A stretch of 15,925 nt of DNA from CAYOHY01 sp964403885 (GTDB taxonomy: Bacteria; Actinomycetota; Coriobacteriia; Anaerosomatales; PHET01): positions 1-15,925 of the forward strand of contig CAYOHY010000041.1 in assembly GCA_964403885.1 (NCBI GenBank). The letters are read 5' to 3'. The notes under the pieces were generated by a model. The model was not told the origin of the DNA. It did no database searches and saw only the letters and a list, made by a program, of their open reading frames with translations. The first letter of the stretch is position 1, and each line of letters starts with the position of its first letter. Positions 6,754 to 13,411 of the stretch are shown piece by piece. Position numbers and translations under genes: made by a program.

Positions 6754-8381
6754 TCGATAGGCTCACCTGGCTCGCCGCGATCGTGATCGCGGTGGTGGCC
6801 TTGGTGGGCGTGGCGATGAGGCTCCGCTACGGCGTCGACCTCACCGACGAGGCATTCTACGTCGCGCTCGCGCGCCGCTTCGCGCAGGGCGACCATCCCT
6901 TCATCGACGACTGGAGCGCGCTCCAGCTCTCCGGATACTTCATCTCGCCGCTCGTGCGTGCGTGGACGTCCGTGTGGGGGACCGAAGGGATCGTTCTCGG
7001 CTTTCGCACGGCGTATCTGGTGCTCAAGTTACTGGTGGTCGCGGCGGTGTTCCCGTTCGTGTCACGCTCCGCAGGAAAGCCGGTGGCTGTCGCGATCAGT
7101 GCGGCGTTCATCGCGCTCATTCCCTTCCTGCTTCCCTCGATGAGCTACAACACCGTGGCGATCGCGATGTTGGCGCTTGCGATCTGCTGCGGTGCCCTCG
7201 CCTTGCGTGGCAGCCGCGCCGGTGCCTTGGGCTGCGGCTTTGGCTTCAGTGTCGCTGCGTTCGTGTACCCCACGCTCATCGCGGTGGGGCTGGCTGCGGC
7301 GATCATGCTTCTCGTGCTGGCCGATGAGCGACGCGTCGTGTGGTGGGCGCTCGCAGGCGCGGTCCCCGTGGTGGCGCTCGGTGTGTACGTGCTCGTGAAC
7401 TTCGGCTCCGGCATCCCTGACACCCTCGACTACATCACCACGGTGGGCGCCTATGTGGGCGGAGGCTCGAAGGTCGTCTCCGTCACCGTTGGAGCGATAC
7501 GGTTGCTGGTCGTCCAGCCGGTGATGTGGGGATGCGCTTTGGCGGTCGCTGTGCGCGCGATCGGTCGCAAGCCCCTGTCGTGGTGGGTGGCACCCGCGCT
7601 ACTCGCCGGTGGCGCTGTCGTCTACTTCGTCGACCCGCTCTACGTCTCGCTGGTCACCGCGGTGCAGCTGGTGGTCGTGTGTGCGGTCGTCATGTTCGTG
7701 GTGGGACCGTTGCGTGTCGACAGAGAGTTCATCTGGGTGTTCATGCTCGGCGCGCTCGCACTGGGCTTCACCGCCTACACGAGCAGCAACGGAGCGATCA
7801 ACGCAGGCATCGGGGCGCTCGCCGCTCTCATCCCCGCGCTTGCACTCGCCGCCGACCGGATACGCCCCATGGTGGGCCCCAAGCGATACGAGTTCACGAT
7901 GCTTCTCGCGTGCGGTCTCATCGTCGCGATGGGTGTCCACGTGGCGTTCACCACGTGCTATAGGGACGAGCCCCCCAAGACGCTGTCGGCGACCGTCGAG
8001 GCCGGCCCCTATGCCGGAATGCGAACCACGACCCAGCGCATCGAGCGTCTCGACCAGCTCACGAGCATCTTGGGCAGGGAGACCTCCGGCGAGGATCACC
8101 TGGTGGCGTACGCGGACTTCTCGGTGGGGTACCTGCTCTCCGATGCGCGCGCCGCGGCACCCATGCTGTGGCTCTCGCGCGTGGACGCGCAGTCGAAGGC
8201 CTATGACCTCGTCTCCGCGCGCCTCGACGACCCGGTCAAGGGCGCCAACGTCGCAGCGAAGAACCTGGAGAAGACCGAGGGCTACTATGCGACCCGCCCC
8301 CGAGATGCGTGGGTGCGGGACCACTTCACGCTGCAGGCCACCAACGACGAAGCCGCGATCTTCCGCCGAGAAAGCTGGTAG
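6732..8381 (+). CDS. Large polytopic membrane protein, probable GT-C glycosyltransferase
   Basis: This 549-residue protein has a first hydrophobic helix at about 14-31 followed at once by a loop with Asp36, Asp39, Glu40 and Tyr43 (DLTDEAFY). That arrangement is typical of GT-C enzymes (GT39/GT83/ArnT-like), which use polyprenyl-phosphate sugars outside the membrane. About ten more hydrophobic segments fill residues 85-405. A hydrophilic C-terminal domain of roughly 145 residues follows, with EAGPYAGMRTT and VGYLLSD, a layout I associate with poorly characterised GT-C-like proteins in glycan clusters. A likely job is transfer of the lipid-linked sugars made by the neighbouring DPM1-like enzymes; this is inference. 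The ATG at 6732 overlaps rmlB by 22 bp. AGGAG at 6725-6729 is only 2 bp from it, closer than usual, so translation may depend on coupling. No alternative start lies nearby. Confidence 0.75.
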   Translation: MVLQQKVVDRLTWLAAIVIAVVALVGVAMRLRYGVDLTDEAFYVALARRFAQGDHPFIDDWSALQLSGYFISPLVRAWTSVWGTEGIVLGFRTAYLVLKLLVVAAVFPFVSRSAGKPVAVAISAAFIALIPFLLPSMSYNTVAIAMLALAICCGALALRGSRAGALGCGFGFSVAAFVYPTLIAVGLAAAIMLLVLADERRVVWWALAGAVPVVALGVYVLVNFGSGIPDTLDYITTVGAYVGGGSKVVSVTVGAIRLLVVQPVMWGCALAVAVRAIGRKPLSWWVAPALLAGGAVVYFVDPLYVSLVTAVQLVVVCAVVMFVVGPLRVDREFIWVFMLGALALGFTAYTSSNGAINAGIGALAALIPALALAADRIRPMVGPKRYEFTMLLACGLIVAMGVHVAFTTCYRDEPPKTLSATVEAGPYAGMRTTTQRIERLDQLTSILGRETSGEDHLVAYADFSVGYLLSDARAAAPMLWLSRVDAQSKAYDLVSARLDDPVKGANVAAKNLEKTEGYYATRPRDAWVRDHFTLQATNDEAAIFRRESW

Positions 8382-8387
8382 GTCGGG

Positions 8388-9341
8388 CTACTCACCCACC
8401 CGGCGCTCGATGATCGTGTTGGGGCCGCGCTTCACCTGGAGGTAGATGCGCCCCAGGTACTCGCCGATCACCCCGAGAAACATCGCGTTGAGGCTGAGCG
8501 AGAGCAGGAGCAGGGTGGTGGTCGTCGCGAAGCCCGCGGGCCACTCCTGGCCCAACACGAACTTGCCGATCACATACCCCAGCATCACGAGCGCGGTGAC
8601 CGCGGCCAGGGTGAGACCGGTGTAGGTCGCGATCCTGAGCGGCATCGTCGAGTGGTTGAGCATGCCGTCCACCGAGAGGCTCAGGTACTGCCTCATCGAG
8701 AACTTGCTCACGCCCGCCATGCGCTCCTCGCGGTCGTAGGGCACGCCGATCTGCTCAAAGCCCATCGAGGCGATGGTGCCGCGCAGGTAGGGCTGGGCAT
8801 CGTCCATGCGCGCAAGCACGTCGAGCACGCACCGGTCGATGAGGCGGAAGTCGCCCGCGTCGACCGGGAGCTCGTCTTCGCTGAGCGCGTCGATGAGGCG
8901 GTAGAAGAACTTGCGCAGTCCCCGAAGGTAGGCCGCCTCACCCGGACGAGAGCGGCGAATGCCGTAGACGACCTTGTATCCCTGCTCCCACAGCTCGAGG
9001 AAGCCCGGTACCAGCTCGGGCGGATCCTGCATGTCCACGTCGAGCTGCACGGCCAGGTCGCCTCGGCACTGGCGGTATCCCTCGAGGATCGAGCGCTGGT
9101 AGCCGAAGTTGCGCGAGAACCTGAAGCCGCGGACCCGACGGTCCTTCTCGGCGAGCTTGCTGATCAGGGCGAAGGTGGAGTCTGTGCTGTGGTTGTCGGT
9201 GAAGACGATCTCGAAGTCGTAGCGCGGAGCCAGCGGCTCGAACACGCCGAGGATTCGCTCGTAGGCGGCGATGATGTTGGCTTCTTCGTTGAAGACCGGC
9301 ATCACGAGCGAGATGAGCGTGCTGCCCTGTCTGTCGGTCAT
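8388..9341 (-). CDS. DPM1-like GT2 glycosyltransferase with two C-terminal membrane helices, copy 2
   Basis: This 317-residue GT2 enzyme has the same plan as the plus-strand protein at 1507-2481: SLVMPVFNEEANI at about 11-23, TDNHSTDST at 48-56, FSRNFGYQ at 75-82, the acidic DVDMQDPP at 101-108, GDFRLIDR at 163-170, and two hydrophobic segments at about 234-262 and 270-294. It should transfer a sugar to polyprenyl phosphate on the inner membrane face. In VFTDNHS the usual VDDGS is altered: Asn50-His51 replaces the Asp-Gly pair, a difference from copy 1 that could affect donor choice. Its ATG overlaps the upstream SDR stop (ATGA on the minus strand), with a weak Shine-Dalgarno. It ends 6 bp from the stop of the convergent GT-C-like gene. 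It is a diverged, not recent, paralogue of copy 1. Confidence 0.92.
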   Translation of the reverse strand: MTDRQGSTLISLVMPVFNEEANIIAAYERILGVFEPLAPRYDFEIVFTDNHSTDSTFALISKLAEKDRRVRGFRFSRNFGYQRSILEGYRQCRGDLAVQLDVDMQDPPELVPGFLELWEQGYKVVYGIRRSRPGEAAYLRGLRKFFYRLIDALSEDELPVDAGDFRLIDRCVLDVLARMDDAQPYLRGTIASMGFEQIGVPYDREERMAGVSKFSMRQYLSLSVDGMLNHSTMPLRIATYTGLTLAAVTALVMLGYVIGKFVLGQEWPAGFATTTTLLLLSLSLNAMFLGVIGEYLGRIYLQVKRGPNTIIERRVGE

Positions 9342-10225
9342 CGCGTGCCCTTTCCGTAGACGCGGGCCAGCCCGTCCTCAAGGCCGACGCGTGGCGACCA
9401 TCCGGGGAGCCGGTCGTGGAGGTATGGCTGCATGATGGGACGGTCGCGGTAGGGGAGAGCGCCCCACTCGACGCTCACCGCACGACCCGTGCTCGCGCGG
9501 TACACGTCCACGATATCGCGAAGCACGAGCGGGGTGTCGCTGGCGATGCTGTAGGTGCCCTCGTGCCCCGTCTGGGCCGCCAGATGCGCGGCGGTCGCGA
9601 ACGCGTGCGCCACGTCATCGGCGTGCACGAGGCTCACGAGCTGATCGCCGGGTGATGCGGGCAGCGTCTCGCCCGATCGCGCGGCGCGGTCGACCAGATC
9701 GAGGAACTTACCGCGCGTGTCGCCCTCACCGTACGTGTCCGTGAGTTCGAGCTCGATCACGTGCATTCCCGACGTCTCAGCGTAGAACTGGGCGATCCGG
9801 TTGAAGGCGAGCTTGGCGGCGGCATACAGACACACCGGCTCTTCGGCAGCGGTTCCTGAGCGGTGCGCCCAGTACGTGCCGGCGTGCACGAAGCCGGCAA
9901 CGCCACCGCGTGCGGCCGCGTGCGCGATCTGCGCGCCAAAGACCACCGCGGCCTCGACGATGGGCGCGACGTCTTCGGCCTCATCTGAGGCTGAGACCAG
10001 GCTCGCGAGGTGGATGACCGCGTCGGCGGGCTCGGCTTCAAGTGCGCAGAGCGTGTCGTGCGCCGCGCCATGCGTGATCGTGTCGGCCGGCGTGATGCCC
10101 TGGGGGAGTCGCGCAAGATCGGTGTCCGGCCGCACCACGCAGCGCACGCGATGGCCATGGGCCAGCAGGTGCGCCACGACATGGTGGCCTACGAATCCTG
10201 TCGAGCCTGTCACGACGATGTTCAT
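9338..10225 (-). CDS. NAD-dependent sugar epimerase/reductase (extended SDR), copy 2
   Basis: This 295-residue extended SDR starts at ATG 10225; a longer in-frame reading to 10417 only crosses the upstream membrane protein gene. GSTGFVG at 7-13 is the Rossmann motif, Thr117 is in HAGTYWAHR, and Tyr134-x3-Lys138 lies in YAAAK. It shares with the SDR at 629-1510 the blocks PVCLYAA, DTYG, SPG-x-QLV-x-LV, DDVA and VEWG-x2-PYRDR, and about half of the residues in a stretch of some 80 match by eye. A role in making the sugar donor for the adjacent GT2 is inferred from the repeated pairing. The substrate is unknown, although the RfbJ/AscF-like group of deoxyhexose reductases is the closest I recall. 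It follows the membrane protein stop by 2 bp and overlaps the GT2 start by 4 bp, so all three are one operon. Confidence 0.88.
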   Translation of the reverse strand: MNIVVTGSTGFVGHHVVAHLLAHGHRVRCVVRPDTDLARLPQGITPADTITHGAAHDTLCALEAEPADAVIHLASLVSASDEAEDVAPIVEAAVVFGAQIAHAAARGGVAGFVHAGTYWAHRSGTAAEEPVCLYAAAKLAFNRIAQFYAETSGMHVIELELTDTYGEGDTRGKFLDLVDRAARSGETLPASPGDQLVSLVHADDVAHAFATAAHLAAQTGHEGTYSIASDTPLVLRDIVDVYRASTGRAVSVEWGALPYRDRPIMQPYLHDRLPGWSPRVGLEDGLARVYGKGTR

Positions 10226-10227
10226 GA

Positions 10228-11385
10228 CTAGGCAGACTCCCGCAAGCGCCTGCGCTTGGCAAGCGCGAGGTCGATGCCCACGAGGCCGATGATCACCGCG
10301 ACGCCGATGAACCCGGCAGAGTAGTCGGGGCGAGGCACCGAGATGATCGGTGCGAGCGCCGAGAACGCGAGCGCGGCGACGAGCGGCATCCACACCGCGC
10401 GCCCCGGGCGTGCCCACAACATGCCGACAAGGCCGATGTTCGCGAACGCCACGAGGTACAACAGGAGGCGGAGTATTTTTGAAGCCTCAACGCGGAGGAT
10501 GAACAGCGGGTCCGAGGACGCGAGTCGCATGACGTCCGTGCGCAGGACTTCCTCGTAGCGAGGTGAGCCCATCGGCTCGCCGGGTGCGACCTTCGCTACG
10601 CGATCGAGAGCCACGTTGTCGTCGTAGGCGAGACCGTAGCGATTGGGGATGTAGCCCAACCCGATGTAGATGGTGTGCCACAGCGGGTGTCCGACCTCGA
10701 CGCGCTGCGGGTCGGCGGGGACCGTGCGCAGGAACGCGTCGCGCTGGCCGGTGGCCACGCTGAACATCCCCGCCACCACAGCGAGACCGGTCAGCATCAG
10801 CGCCAGCGGAACGAGACGTTCTTTGATGGTGAGCTTGGGTGTCGCGACCAGCGCCACCACGAACGCGATCGCGACGGTGGTCCCGGCGTGGCTGCGCATG
10901 AGATTGGAGAGCGCGGCGACCAGTCCCAGGGGCGCCGCCAGCCACATCAGGCGCTTAGCGGTGTCGCCAAGCGTCGAGCGGTACAGCCACGGCAGGACCG
11001 CGAGCGCTGCCGCGCCGCCGGTGAGGTACACATCGCCCAGCTCGAGGCAGACGAGCGCGAGGCCCACCGCGCCGATGAGCCCGATGACACGTCCTGCCGT
11101 GGTCGTCAGCGAGCGCCACAGGCCAAGCGCGCCCGCGATGAGCGCCACAAGCACGATCAGCGCGAGCAGGGCGTCTTTGGCGCCCGCTGCGGACAGGCCC
11201 AGCAGCCTGGCGAGCGGGGGCGCGAACAGGAACAGCCCCGGGTCGTCCGTCGGATTCGCCGGCCCGTAGTATCCGCCGGGTGTGATGCGCACGAGGGGGG
11301 CGCCTGTCTGGGTGTAGGCGCGCACGGTGGCCTCGAGGTTGCTCAGTCGCCACGGCATGATATCGATGAACCCGGTGTCGCTCAC
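10228..11385 (-). CDS. Polytopic membrane protein of unknown function, possibly GT-C-like
   Basis: I do not recognise the family with certainty. From GTG 11385 the product has 385 residues. Residues 1-50 are mostly polar and end in PGGYYGPANPTDDPGLF. About six hydrophobic segments then occupy roughly 71-210. A hydrophilic loop of about 80 residues (215-295) contains GHPLWHTIYIGLGYIPN and YDDN, and three more hydrophobic segments end in a basic tail (KRRRLRES). The acidic DDPG loop and alternating helices suggest a GT-C-type transferase or related glycan enzyme, but the first membrane helix normally preceding such a loop is absent. The upstream frame is open to 11748 but runs antisense to the amidotransferase gene, so it is not a credible extension. 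GTG 11385 has GAAGGAG directly upstream; ATG 11358 lacks a Shine-Dalgarno. It is the first gene of the minus-strand operon. Confidence 0.65.
   Translation of the reverse strand: MSDTGFIDIMPWRLSNLEATVRAYTQTGAPLVRITPGGYYGPANPTDDPGLFLFAPPLARLLGLSAAGAKDALLALIVLVALIAGALGLWRSLTTTAGRVIGLIGAVGLALVCLELGDVYLTGGAAALAVLPWLYRSTLGDTAKRLMWLAAPLGLVAALSNLMRSHAGTTVAIAFVVALVATPKLTIKERLVPLALMLTGLAVVAGMFSVATGQRDAFLRTVPADPQRVEVGHPLWHTIYIGLGYIPNRYGLAYDDNVALDRVAKVAPGEPMGSPRYEEVLRTDVMRLASSDPLFILRVEASKILRLLLYLVAFANIGLVGMLWARPGRAVWMPLVAALAFSALAPIISVPRPDYSAGFIGVAVIIGLVGIDLALAKRRRLRESA
10242..10266. repeat. Alternating inverted and direct repeat at the end of the membrane protein gene
   Basis: CAAGCGC (10243-10249) and GCGCTTG (10252-10258) form a 7-bp inverted repeat with a 2-base gap. 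GCAAGCGC then recurs at 10259-10266. The middle arm can pair with either outer copy, giving two exclusive hairpins in the minus-strand mRNA, a few bases before the stop codon and just upstream of the next gene's start. It also encodes the basic C-terminal tail, so it may simply reflect codon choice. Confidence 0.4.
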
Positions 11386-11389
11386 TCGG

Positions 11390-11395
11390 CTCCTT
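11390..11395 (-). promoter_or_regulatory. Shine-Dalgarno deciding the GTG start of the membrane protein gene
   Basis: On the minus strand AAGGAG is followed by 4 bp and then GTG 11385. The spacing is slightly short, but the match is strong, and no comparable site precedes the next candidate, ATG 11358. Confidence 0.55.
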
Positions 11396-11421
11396 CGAGT
11401 CGGTAGGGAAGTCCACGTCAG

Positions 11422-11427
11422 AGTGTA
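11422..11427 (-). promoter_or_regulatory. Candidate -10 element for the minus-strand operon
   Basis: TACACT on the minus strand fits the TAnnnT pattern and would give a leader of about 30 bases before GTG 11385. No recognisable -35 lies upstream, so confidence is low. Confidence 0.25.
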
Positions 11428-11441
11428 GAGCACCGATGACC

Positions 11442-11456
11442 CGCGCGTTTCGCGCG
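11442..11456. repeat. CGCGCG palindrome between divergent promoters
   Basis: CGCGCG, TTT and CGCGCG form a perfect 6-bp inverted repeat at the -35 position of both candidate promoters. It could be an operator for a shared regulator or a small hairpin. GC-only palindromes are common in DNA this GC-rich, so this may be chance. Confidence 0.35.
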
Positions 11457-11465
11457 TCCAGCCGC

Positions 11466-11471
11466 TATCCT
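11466..11471 (+). promoter_or_regulatory. Candidate -10 element for the amidotransferase operon
   Basis: TATCCT fits TAnnnT in a locally less GC-rich stretch, about 41 bp before GTG 11513. The predicted transcript would begin near 11478. A TTG start at 11471 would fall within this element, which argues against the longer reading of the gene. Confidence 0.28.
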
Positions 11472-11499
11472 TGCTAGAGACCTGCCAATCGCTTCGCCT

Positions 11500-11504
11500 G
11501 GGAG
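11500..11504 (+). promoter_or_regulatory. Shine-Dalgarno deciding the asparagine synthetase-like start
   Basis: GGGAG is 8 bp before GTG 11513. This fits the start that exposes Cys2 as the N-terminal residue after methionine removal, as glutaminase activity requires. Confidence 0.65.
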
Positions 11505-11512
11505 CGGCCTTC

Positions 11513-13411
11513 GTGTGTGGCATCGCCGGACTCATAACCCCCGATGAGGGTGGGATTCCCGGGCGCCTCTCAGCGATGCTGGGGATGCTCGAGCACCGCG
11601 GACCCGACGACGAGGGTACGCTCGTTGCCGGCCGTCTCGGGCTGGGGCAGCGCAGGCTGGCGATCATCGACCTCACCGAGGGCGGGCACCAGCCCATGCT
11701 GCTCGATGGCGGGCGCCTGTCGGTGGTCTTCAACGGCGAGATCTTCAACTACATCGAGCTGAGGGCCGAGCTCGAGTCACTGGGCCGCGTGTTCGCCTCG
11801 GATTCCGACACCGAGGTCATCTTGCACGCCTACGACGTGTGGGGTGCCGACGGCTTCAACCGTTTCAACGGCATGTGGGCGTTCGCGCTCCACGATCGCG
11901 ACGCACGCCGCCTCGTGTGCTCCCGTGACCGATTCGGCGTCAAGCCGTTCTACTGGTCGCTGCAAGGCGGCGAGTTCAGCTTTGGCTCGGAGATCAAGGC
12001 GCTCATCGCCGCGACGCCGTCACTCGCCGAGCCCGATGAGCACTACCTCGCGCGCTTCTTGCGCACCTCGCTCACCGACGACGGCGAGGACACGTTCTTC
12101 CGCCGCGTGAAGCAGCTGCTGCCCGCGCATACCATGACCCTCGACCTGTCGGGAGAGGCGCCGCGCATCGCGCGCGTGGAGCGCTATTGGGAGCTCGAGC
12201 CTGATCGCATCCGCGCGTCCTATGACTTCGGGGATACCGCACGCCAGTTCCGCGAGCTTCTCGAAGACTCCGTGCGGCTGAGGTTGCGCGCCGATGTCCC
12301 GGTGGGCACCTGTCTGTCCGGCGGCCTGGACTCGAGTGCGATCGTCGCGCTCGCCTCGGGGCAACTCGACGGCGCTCCCGTGTGGACCTTCTCGGCGCTG
12401 TACCCGCAGGAGGCCTACGACGAGAGCCGGTTCGTGAGGCTCATGAACGACAGCTACCCCACCGTTCCACACGAGGTATGGCCGCAGCCTGACAACCTGC
12501 TCGAGGTCATGCCGCGCATCGCTTGGCATCAGGACTGCCCCAGCGCGGGCCCCGGCGTCTACTCGCAGTGGCACGTGATGGAGGCGGCCGCCGGCAACGT
12601 CACGGTGCTTCTCGACGGCCAGGGCGCCGACGAGACCCTTGGCGGCTACCGCTCCTACTTCATCGACTACATCCGCTCGCGTGCGCGTGCGACCGGCATG
12701 GCGCCCACGCCCGCGAACCTGAGCCGCCTGGCCCGCGAGTGGGGCACGGCGCGCGAGATGGCGGGCGCGGACTTTGGGCGGCAGTTCGCGCTGAGCTTCC
12801 TGTCCGAGGGCGCCAAGCGCACCCTTCGGCCGTTGCTGCCTGCAGGAGAGCGCCCCGACGTGCGCGCCGAGCTGCTCGACATGGCAGCCGGCGAGGACCC
12901 GTGGCGCGTCGAGGGCCCGTTCAAAGATCGGCTCGCGAACCGTCTCTACGACGCCACCCTGAGGCAAGGGCTTCCCGCGCTCCTTCGCTATGAGGACCGC
13001 AACTCGATGGCGTTCTCGCTCGAGGCGCGCACCCCGTTTCTGGACTACCGCCTCGTCGAGTACGCGCTCACCCTGCCCTTCGATGAGCGCATCGACGGCG
13101 AGTGGACCAAGTCCGTCATGCGGCGAGCGCTCGATGGCGTGCTGCCCGATGAGATCACGTGGCGCCGAGACAAGAAGGGCTACCCCACGCCGCTCGCCGA
13201 GTGGCTTCGCTCGGAGTTTCGCGCCTCCGCCGAGGAGGTCATCTTCTCGCCTGAGTTCCGTGACCGCGGGATCTTCGACACCGACGTGGTCGACGCCAAG
13301 TGGCGCGAGCACGTGAGCGGTCAGCGTGATAACGCGTGGAACATATGGCGCTGGCTCTCGGTCGAGTTCTGGTTCCGTACCTTCATCGACGGCACCGGAG
13401 GCCGCCCGTGA
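11513..13411 (+). CDS. AsnB-type glutamine-dependent asparagine synthetase / amidotransferase
   Basis: The 632-residue product has two domains. Residues 1 to about 200 form a class II glutamine amidotransferase: Cys2 in MCGIAGL, HRGPDDEG at 28-35, GQRRLAIIDL at 45-54 and FNGEIFNY at 73-80. From about residue 243 an ATP-pyrophosphatase synthetase domain follows, with the PP-loop SGGLDSS at 269-275. I use GTG 11513 because a longer reading from TTG 11471 would bury the essential N-terminal cysteine, and because GGGAG lies 8 bp upstream. Classic members make asparagine from aspartate, ATP and glutamine. Homologues are frequent in exopolysaccharide and O-antigen clusters, where some are thought to amidate sugar acids, and its operon with a GT4 and a flippase makes that role likely here; this is inference. 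It begins the operon, and its stop overlaps the GT4 start by 4 bp. Confidence 0.92.
   Translation: MCGIAGLITPDEGGIPGRLSAMLGMLEHRGPDDEGTLVAGRLGLGQRRLAIIDLTEGGHQPMLLDGGRLSVVFNGEIFNYIELRAELESLGRVFASDSDTEVILHAYDVWGADGFNRFNGMWAFALHDRDARRLVCSRDRFGVKPFYWSLQGGEFSFGSEIKALIAATPSLAEPDEHYLARFLRTSLTDDGEDTFFRRVKQLLPAHTMTLDLSGEAPRIARVERYWELEPDRIRASYDFGDTARQFRELLEDSVRLRLRADVPVGTCLSGGLDSSAIVALASGQLDGAPVWTFSALYPQEAYDESRFVRLMNDSYPTVPHEVWPQPDNLLEVMPRIAWHQDCPSAGPGVYSQWHVMEAAAGNVTVLLDGQGADETLGGYRSYFIDYIRSRARATGMAPTPANLSRLAREWGTAREMAGADFGRQFALSFLSEGAKRTLRPLLPAGERPDVRAELLDMAAGEDPWRVEGPFKDRLANRLYDATLRQGLPALLRYEDRNSMAFSLEARTPFLDYRLVEYALTLPFDERIDGEWTKSVMRRALDGVLPDEITWRRDKKGYPTPLAEWLRSEFRASAEEVIFSPEFRDRGIFDTDVVDAKWREHVSGQRDNAWNIWRWLSVEFWFRTFIDGTGGRP
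13397..13401 (+). promoter_or_regulatory. Shine-Dalgarno deciding the GT4 start
   Basis: GGAGG lies 6 bp before GTG 13408, inside the end of the amidotransferase gene. It supports that start over the in-frame ATG at 13336, which lies far inside the upstream gene. Confidence 0.75.

Larger units (their letters stand above)
11386..11512. promoter_or_regulatory. Divergent intergenic region between the minus-strand and plus-strand operons
   Basis: This 127-bp gap is the only substantial non-coding stretch in the window and must hold the start signals for both operons. A plus-strand -10-like TATCCT lies at 11466-11471. A minus-strand -10-like TACACT lies at 11427-11422. Neither has a convincing -35 hexamer. 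A CGCGCG palindrome lies between them. The reading that two operons start here rests on gene orientation; the exact promoters are guesses. Confidence 0.6.

Noticed and set aside
11471..11512. TTG start giving the amidotransferase 14 extra residues
   Set aside because: It would bury the essential N-terminal cysteine and overlaps the candidate -10 element.
11386..11748. N-terminal extension of the minus-strand membrane protein
   Set aside because: It would cross the divergent promoter region and run antisense into the amidotransferase glutaminase domain; the Ser/Arg/Pro-rich sequence contains no membrane helix.
12020..13312. A 430-codon open frame on the minus strand opposite the amidotransferase gene
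   Set aside because: It lies wholly antisense to a gene with clear catalytic motifs. Its product is rich in Arg, His and Gly with no recognisable domain, as expected of GC-rich shadow frames.
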